This document shows, piece by piece, positions 42,876 to 46,711 of a DNA stretch of 46,711 bases. This DNA comes from Methanobacteriota archaeon. Its GTDB lineage: Archaea; Thermoplasmatota; Poseidoniia; Poseidoniales; Thalassarchaeaceae. The stretch spans positions 35,143 through 81,853 of the forward strand of contig PBMR01000007.1 in the NCBI GenBank assembly GCA_002722735.1, in the 5' to 3' direction. The notes beneath the pieces are model-generated. The model was not told the DNA's origin, ran no database searches, and saw nothing but the letters and a program-made list of their open reading frames with translations. Numbering within the stretch: position 1 is the first letter of the stretch; each line of letters starts with the position of its first letter. Both the position numbers and the translations under genes were made by a program.

Positions 42876-44600
42876 CTACCTCTTGACGGCCAGCGGCTGA
42901 CGCCAGCCCTGCCCGAAAGCCCTCTCGCTTACTCTGGGTGCCGGGGGCATCTGCCAGCGCTTGTGCTCGCTCGCCTCGAGGTGCTCGTCCACCCATGAGA
43001 CCGTAGATTGATCATGACCTGTCGAAACGATTCTGCCAGGCGAGGCACCGTCCTCTATGAGGGCCCTCAGAATGGCATCGAGGATGTCGTACGGGGGGAG
43101 TGTGTCTTGATCAACTTGGTCGGGTGAGAGCTCTGCTGAGGGGGGCTTAGTCATCGTGGATGCGGTGATGGGAGGTGATCTGCCCGAGGACTCAGCATCC
43201 TCATTTATCGCCTTCGCCAACTCGTAAACCTGAGTCTTGTAGAGGTCACCCAGTGGCGCGTATCCCCCGTTCATGTCTCCGTACAGGGTGCAGTATCCCA
43301 CGGCCAGCTCGGACTTGTTGCCCGTGGCCACGGCCATCGAGCCCCTGGCGTTCGCCGCCCCCATCACCAGCATGCCGCGTATCCTTGCTTGGAGGTTCTC
43401 TGCGGCGACGGGATTGCCATCCTCAAGCTCGGCTGCTAGGGTCTCCTCGGCCTCCTCGTGGAGATCGTTGATCGGCATTGACAGCAGTTCGATTTCCAGG
43501 GCTCGCGCGGTCGCGGCCGCATCGTCGATGGAGTGCTGGCTGGAGTGCCTGCTTGGCATTGAGAGCCCGAGAACGTTCTCTGGACCAATGGCCCTCGCTG
43601 CTATGGCAGTGCACACGGCTGAGTCTATCCCGCCTGACATTCCGAGAACCAGGCTCCTTATTCCGGACTTCCTGCAGTAATCCCTGAGACCGCAAGTGAC
43701 TGCGCATAGCAGGTCTCTGCCAGCCTCGGGAACTTGAGGAAAACCGTTTTCGACGATCTGGCAGCTGCAGTCACAGCCATCGTGAGGCGTCGCTGTTACT
43801 AGGGAAACCCACTCCGATGAAGCAGGATTGTCTATTTCGAACAGAAGTATGCCGCTACACCAACCAGGGGCTTGGACAATCGCCCCATTGGGCCACGCCA
43901 CCACCGAGCGGCCGTCGAAGACCAGATCATCGTTGCCACCCACTTGGTTGCAAAGGGCGAAGGGATGGCCCAGAGTAACTGCAGCAGTCCTAGCCAGAGT
44001 CGCTCGCTCTCCCTCCTTGGCTAGGTGGTAGGGGCTTGCAGACAGGTTGACTGTGAGGTTCAGCGGACCAACGTTCTGCTGCCATTCAGCCAACTGCTCG
44101 ATGGGATCTGTGCGGTAGTCGCTGGGGACGTCCCCTGCATGCTGCCACGCGTCCTCGCATATGGTCACCCCGAGGTGCATGCCCGCGGCGTTAGCGATAC
44201 CAGCATCGAGGTTCGGCTCGAAGTAGCGGGCCTCGTCGAACACATCGTAGGTTGGGAGCAGCTGCTTACGACAGACCACTTCGCTCGAGCGGGCGGGTCC
44301 GATGCGCATCGCGCCGTTGGCCGGCTTGGTGCGCTCGGCGCCAGAATCAATCGGCGTCCCCACTAGTGTTGGAATGGGGGATCGGACCGCGCTAGCAGCG
44401 TCTTGGCACCGCTCCACGAACCCTTCCTCGAGCAAGAGGTCGCGCGGAGGATAGCCACACACTGCCAGTTCGCTGGTCCAAGCAAGCACAGCGCCTCTTT
44501 CAGCGGCTAGGGCACTTGCCCGTTCGATCTCAGCGACGTTGGACTCGATATCGCCGACTATCGGGTTCAGTTGCAGGAGTGCGACGAGCCCAGCCATCAA
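42876..44600 (-). CDS. nadE: Glutamine-dependent NAD+ synthetase
   Basis: 574 aa, two domains. The N-terminal nitrilase-type glutaminase has Glu44 (SELAVCGYP), Lys112 (RKQLLPTY) and Cys148 (VTICEDAW). The C-terminal synthetase has the ATP pyrophosphatase motif LGMSGGIDSAVCTA and NKSELAVGYCTLYGDMNGGYAP in pattern. It amidates nicotinate adenine dinucleotide using glutamine nitrogen, the last step of NAD synthesis. ATG 44600 and ATG 44597 are adjacent; either fits. It lies 43 nt after the HMA-DUF4396 gene on the same strand. Confidence 0.94.
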   Translation of the reverse strand: MMAGLVALLQLNPIVGDIESNVAEIERASALAAERGAVLAWTSELAVCGYPPRDLLLEEGFVERCQDAASAVRSPIPTLVGTPIDSGAERTKPANGAMRIGPARSSEVVCRKQLLPTYDVFDEARYFEPNLDAGIANAAGMHLGVTICEDAWQHAGDVPSDYRTDPIEQLAEWQQNVGPLNLTVNLSASPYHLAKEGERATLARTAAVTLGHPFALCNQVGGNDDLVFDGRSVVAWPNGAIVQAPGWCSGILLFEIDNPASSEWVSLVTATPHDGCDCSCQIVENGFPQVPEAGRDLLCAVTCGLRDYCRKSGIRSLVLGMSGGIDSAVCTAIAARAIGPENVLGLSMPSRHSSQHSIDDAAATARALEIELLSMPINDLHEEAEETLAAELEDGNPVAAENLQARIRGMLVMGAANARGSMAVATGNKSELAVGYCTLYGDMNGGYAPLGDLYKTQVYELAKAINEDAESSGRSPPITASTMTKPPSAELSPDQVDQDTLPPYDILDAILRALIEDGASPGRIVSTGHDQSTVSWVDEHLEASEHKRWQMPPAPRVSERAFGQGWRQPLAVKR

Positions 44601-44643
44601 TCCTTAGGGGGGAACGGGGGCATTCAAGGTTGCCGGGCCTCGC

Positions 44644-45312
44644 TCAGTGGCATGCCACTCCGAACTTCTTGAGCCGCCAGTAGTTGTACGGCCAAGGTGT
44701 CAGGAAGCCGACGAGAAGCATGAAGGGAATTGCGATGGGGTTCATGCCCAGTTCGCCCCCAGTGAACCACAGATCCGTGATCTCCATCGCTATTTCCATC
44801 ATCAGCATGGAGATGAACGACATTCCTAGTGCGGTGGAAAGCGCATTCCCGAAGTCCATCTGGCTGCGCATCAGTATTCCAGTCTCCAGCATCACGCTGG
44901 TTATCAGGCCGTTTATGAGGGGGAGAATCAGGAGTAGGTAGTAGAGGTTGGAGCCAGTCACGACCGAGGCGCCTATCGAGAATGCGGAATAGGCGGCCAA
45001 AGTTCCGAACTCGCCTATGGAGCACCCAATCAGGCACCACTTTGTGTTGTGAGCCGACTGTAGCCACATCGAACCATCCCCCCAGCTAAACTCCATGTCC
45101 ATGGACTCGCCATCCGCGGAGTAGCCAACATTCGTGATGGCCCCCACTAGGGCCGGCCTGCCCACCCCATCGTGAGTCACTATCGCTTGCCCCGTCTCGT
45201 GAGAGACTTCAGCGCCTAGTACCCCTTCCAGCGATTCTAGCGCCTCCCTCACCCTCCCCGAACATCCAGTGCAGGTCATTCCACTGACAGATATGGTTGC
45301 AGTGTCGGACAC
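44644..45312 (-). CDS. Heavy-metal-associated domain fused to DUF4396-like membrane protein
   Basis: 222 aa from GTG 45312. The HMA domain binds soft metals through GMTCTGC (Cys14, Cys17). The rest resembles DUF4396: WCLIGCSIGEFG, several helices with a Met-rich stretch (GMSFISMLMMEIAMEITD), and a C-terminal ACH. A copper or similar metal role is suggested by the HMA domain and the methionines but is not shown. GTG 45312 is preferred because a TATA-like CAATAATGG lies about 25 nt upstream; earlier ATG codons lie in promoter sequence. It is divergent from ileS across about 100 nt. Confidence 0.82.
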   Translation of the reverse strand: MSDTATISVSGMTCTGCSGRVREALESLEGVLGAEVSHETGQAIVTHDGVGRPALVGAITNVGYSADGESMDMEFSWGDGSMWLQSAHNTKWCLIGCSIGEFGTLAAYSAFSIGASVVTGSNLYYLLLILPLINGLITSVMLETGILMRSQMDFGNALSTALGMSFISMLMMEIAMEITDLWFTGGELGMNPIAIPFMLLVGFLTPWPYNYWRLKKFGVACH

Positions 45313-45331
45313 GCTCTGACCGTTCAGACGG

Positions 45332-45393
45332 CCATTATTGAAACCTGCTAAACGATAAATCTGCCCTATGGGCAAACGAGGCATATTCAATAC
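45332..45393. promoter_or_regulatory. Divergent promoters of the HMA-DUF4396 gene and ileS
   Basis: Minus strand: TTCAATAATGG (about 45331-45341) is 20-29 nt before GTG 45312. Plus strand: GCATATTCAATAC (about 45381-45393) is about 27-36 nt before the ileS ATG at 45417. Neither start has a Shine-Dalgarno, so both transcripts are probably leaderless or nearly so. The two boxes are separate, unlike the single shared element at 31032. Confidence 0.45.
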
Positions 45394-45416
45394 AGCGCCA
45401 TTGGTCGAATGACTCG

Positions 45417-46711
45417 ATGGGCGTACCCAATCCACCCGGTGACCTCGACCCGGTCGCCCTAGAGAACGCCTTGATGGAGACCTGGAACGAAGAGGGGACC
45501 TTCGAGGCGACCATCGAGGCTCGCCGAGACGGTGCCAGCCCTTTCACCTTCCTCGAGGGGCCGCCCACGGCAAACGGCCGGCCGGGCATCCACCACGTCA
45601 TCTCGAGGCTGTTCAAGGACATGGTATGCCGATGGAAGACCATGGAGGGGCACATCGTCGAGCGCAAGGGGGGCTGGGACACCCACGGCCTGCCTGTCGA
45701 GATAGAGGTGCAGAAGAAGCTCGATCTGATGTCCAACGAGGCAATCGAGGCCTACGGCATGGAGGCCTTCAACGAGCAATGCAAGGAGAGCGTATGGACC
45801 TACGAGGAGGCTTGGCGCGAGATGACCGAACGCATGGGGTTCTGGATCGACATGGACGACCCCTATGTCACGCTGCACGACGAGTACATCGAGTCGGCCT
45901 GGTGGTCGCTCAAGCACATGTTCGACAAGGGCCTGCTGTTCCGCGGCCACAAGGTCCTGCCGTACTGCCCCCAGACGGGGACCAGCTACTCCACCCACGA
46001 GGTATCGCTTGGCTACAAGGAGGTCTCGGAGCCTGCTGTCTACATCAAGTTCGGACTCGTCGATGACGATGCCTCTGTCCTCGCTTGGACGACAACACCG
46101 TGGACCCTGCCCGGCAACGTCGGCCTAGCCGTCGGCCCTGATGTCACCTACTGCCGCATCCGCATCGTTGAGCCGCCCTCGGGCTCATGGGACGGGCGCG
46201 GTGGGGCTGAGGTCGGAGAGGAGTTGATTCTCGCCAAGGACCTGCTCGCTGATGTGCTACGCCATCAGATCGAGGTGATCGAGGAGTTCCCCGGCTCGGC
46301 ATTGGTAGGGAAGGCCTACCATCCCCTGTTCCCAGACGCAGTCGATAGAGGGGATTCCGAGAGCGCCTGGACAGTTGTCGCAGCAGACTTCGTGACCACG
46401 ACTGACGGGACCGGCGTGGTCCATACCGCAGTGATGTACGGCGAGGAGGACTACAACCTCGGGATGGAAGTCGGCTTCCCGGCTCAGCACACAGTTGGCA
46501 TAGACGGCGCCTTCGTCACCGGGACCCATCACCTGCTCGACGGTCGCTACGTCAAGGACTGCGACTCGGACATCATAGACCACCTCTCCGACGAGGGGAT
46601 GCTGTACCGCGAGCACACCTACACTCACGACTACCCTCACTGCTGGCGGACTGACCACCCGCTGCTATACTACGCGATGGACAGTTGGTTCGTTCGCATG
46701 ACCGCTGTGCG
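45417..46711 (+). CDS. ileS: Isoleucyl-tRNA synthetase, N-terminal part (cut by window end)
   Basis: 431 codons of an open frame that runs off the window. Class I synthetase: the HIGH-type motif is PTANGRPGIHH (Gly57-His60), as in archaeal and eukaryotic-type IleRS, followed by the conserved GWDTHGLPVEIEVQKKL segment. The editing domain begins with AWTTTPWTLPGN and includes the GTGVVHTA motif. KMSKS would lie beyond the edge. ATG 45417 is used; the out-of-frame ATG at 45409 is not in this protein. Confidence 0.95.
   Translation, partial: MGVPNPPGDLDPVALENALMETWNEEGTFEATIEARRDGASPFTFLEGPPTANGRPGIHHVISRLFKDMVCRWKTMEGHIVERKGGWDTHGLPVEIEVQKKLDLMSNEAIEAYGMEAFNEQCKESVWTYEEAWREMTERMGFWIDMDDPYVTLHDEYIESAWWSLKHMFDKGLLFRGHKVLPYCPQTGTSYSTHEVSLGYKEVSEPAVYIKFGLVDDDASVLAWTTTPWTLPGNVGLAVGPDVTYCRIRIVEPPSGSWDGRGGAEVGEELILAKDLLADVLRHQIEVIEEFPGSALVGKAYHPLFPDAVDRGDSESAWTVVAADFVTTTDGTGVVHTAVMYGEEDYNLGMEVGFPAQHTVGIDGAFVTGTHHLLDGRYVKDCDSDIIDHLSDEGMLYREHTYTHDYPHCWRTDHPLLYYAMDSWFVRMTAV

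Noticed and set aside
45332-45435. N-terminal extension of the HMA-DUF4396 protein
   Set aside because: The extra residues contain promoter-like sequence and do not resemble HMA proteins; GTG 45312 fits better.

Overview
The window (about 46.7 kb, moderately GC-rich, roughly 50-62% by eye) looks like chromosome of a mesophilic euryarchaeon. My best guess is a marine Thermoplasmatota-type lineage such as Marine Group II/III (Poseidoniales); that placement is inference from gene content, not a search. Archaeal markers are the 2-amino-3,7-dideoxy-D-threo-hept-6-ulosonate (ADH) synthase / 3-dehydroquinate synthase II route to shikimate, a GHMP-type shikimate kinase, archaeal RibL FAD synthetase, an HTH_10 (Bat-type) regulator, and TATA-like boxes about 25-30 nt before start codons with no Shine-Dalgarno. 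Bacterial-type pieces are mixed in (trimeric riboflavin synthase, rhodanese-fused MoeB, thioredoxin reductase, AmpG-like permease). I saw no rRNA, tRNA, CRISPR array or insertion sequence.

Layout. 63-3757 (+): aromatic amino-acid operon, ADH synthase, DHQ synthase II, shikimate kinase, chorismate synthase, coupled by short overlaps. 3748-8717 (-): DUF4350 protein, MoxR ATPase, DUF58 protein and a polytopic membrane protein, a MoxR-type envelope operon. 8852-19429 (-): a nearly gapless run that reads, in transcription order, CaCA antiporter, MocA-like nucleotidyltransferase, ZIP transporter, XdhC, S8 protease lipoprotein, HTH_10 regulator, then the [2Fe-2S], molybdopterin and FAD subunits of a molybdenum hydroxylase and a secreted protein. 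The FAD subunit carries a cysteine-rich loop like that of 4-hydroxybenzoyl-CoA reductase. 19461-24077 (-): a fused E1 alpha-beta 2-oxoacid dehydrogenase with an N-terminal zinc ribbon, an unusually AT-rich intergenic patch, a MoeB-rhodanese protein and a small membrane protein. 24087-27820: thioredoxin reductase and PEP synthase, divergent. 27874-31006: a methyltransferase and the riboflavin/FAD operon ribB-ribL-ribE-ribH (-). 31064-35928 (+): a sugar GHMP kinase, a single-polypeptide fusion of secreted S8 protease to an MFS permease, and a glutaredoxin. 35925-39947 (-): a lipoprotein, membrane pyrophosphatase and a glutamine amidotransferase. 40010-42709: NifU-like protein and several small membrane proteins, one apparently frameshifted. 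42718-45312 (-): small membrane protein, NAD synthetase, HMA-DUF4396 protein. 45417-end (+): isoleucyl-tRNA synthetase, cut by the window edge.

How it fits together. The 8.9-24 kb block combines a molybdenum hydroxylase with its dedicated maturation factors (XdhC, MocA-like) and, nearby, a sulfur-activating MoeB-rhodanese, plus metal transporters and a transcription factor; it looks like one substrate-responsive unit whose substrate I cannot name. The protease-permease fusion suggests an extracellular peptidase tethered to the transporter that might take up its products. The strongest points for a second look are this hydroxylase cluster, the protease-MFS fusion, the zinc-ribbon E1 fusion, the probable frameshift at 41108, and several promoter-associated repeats.
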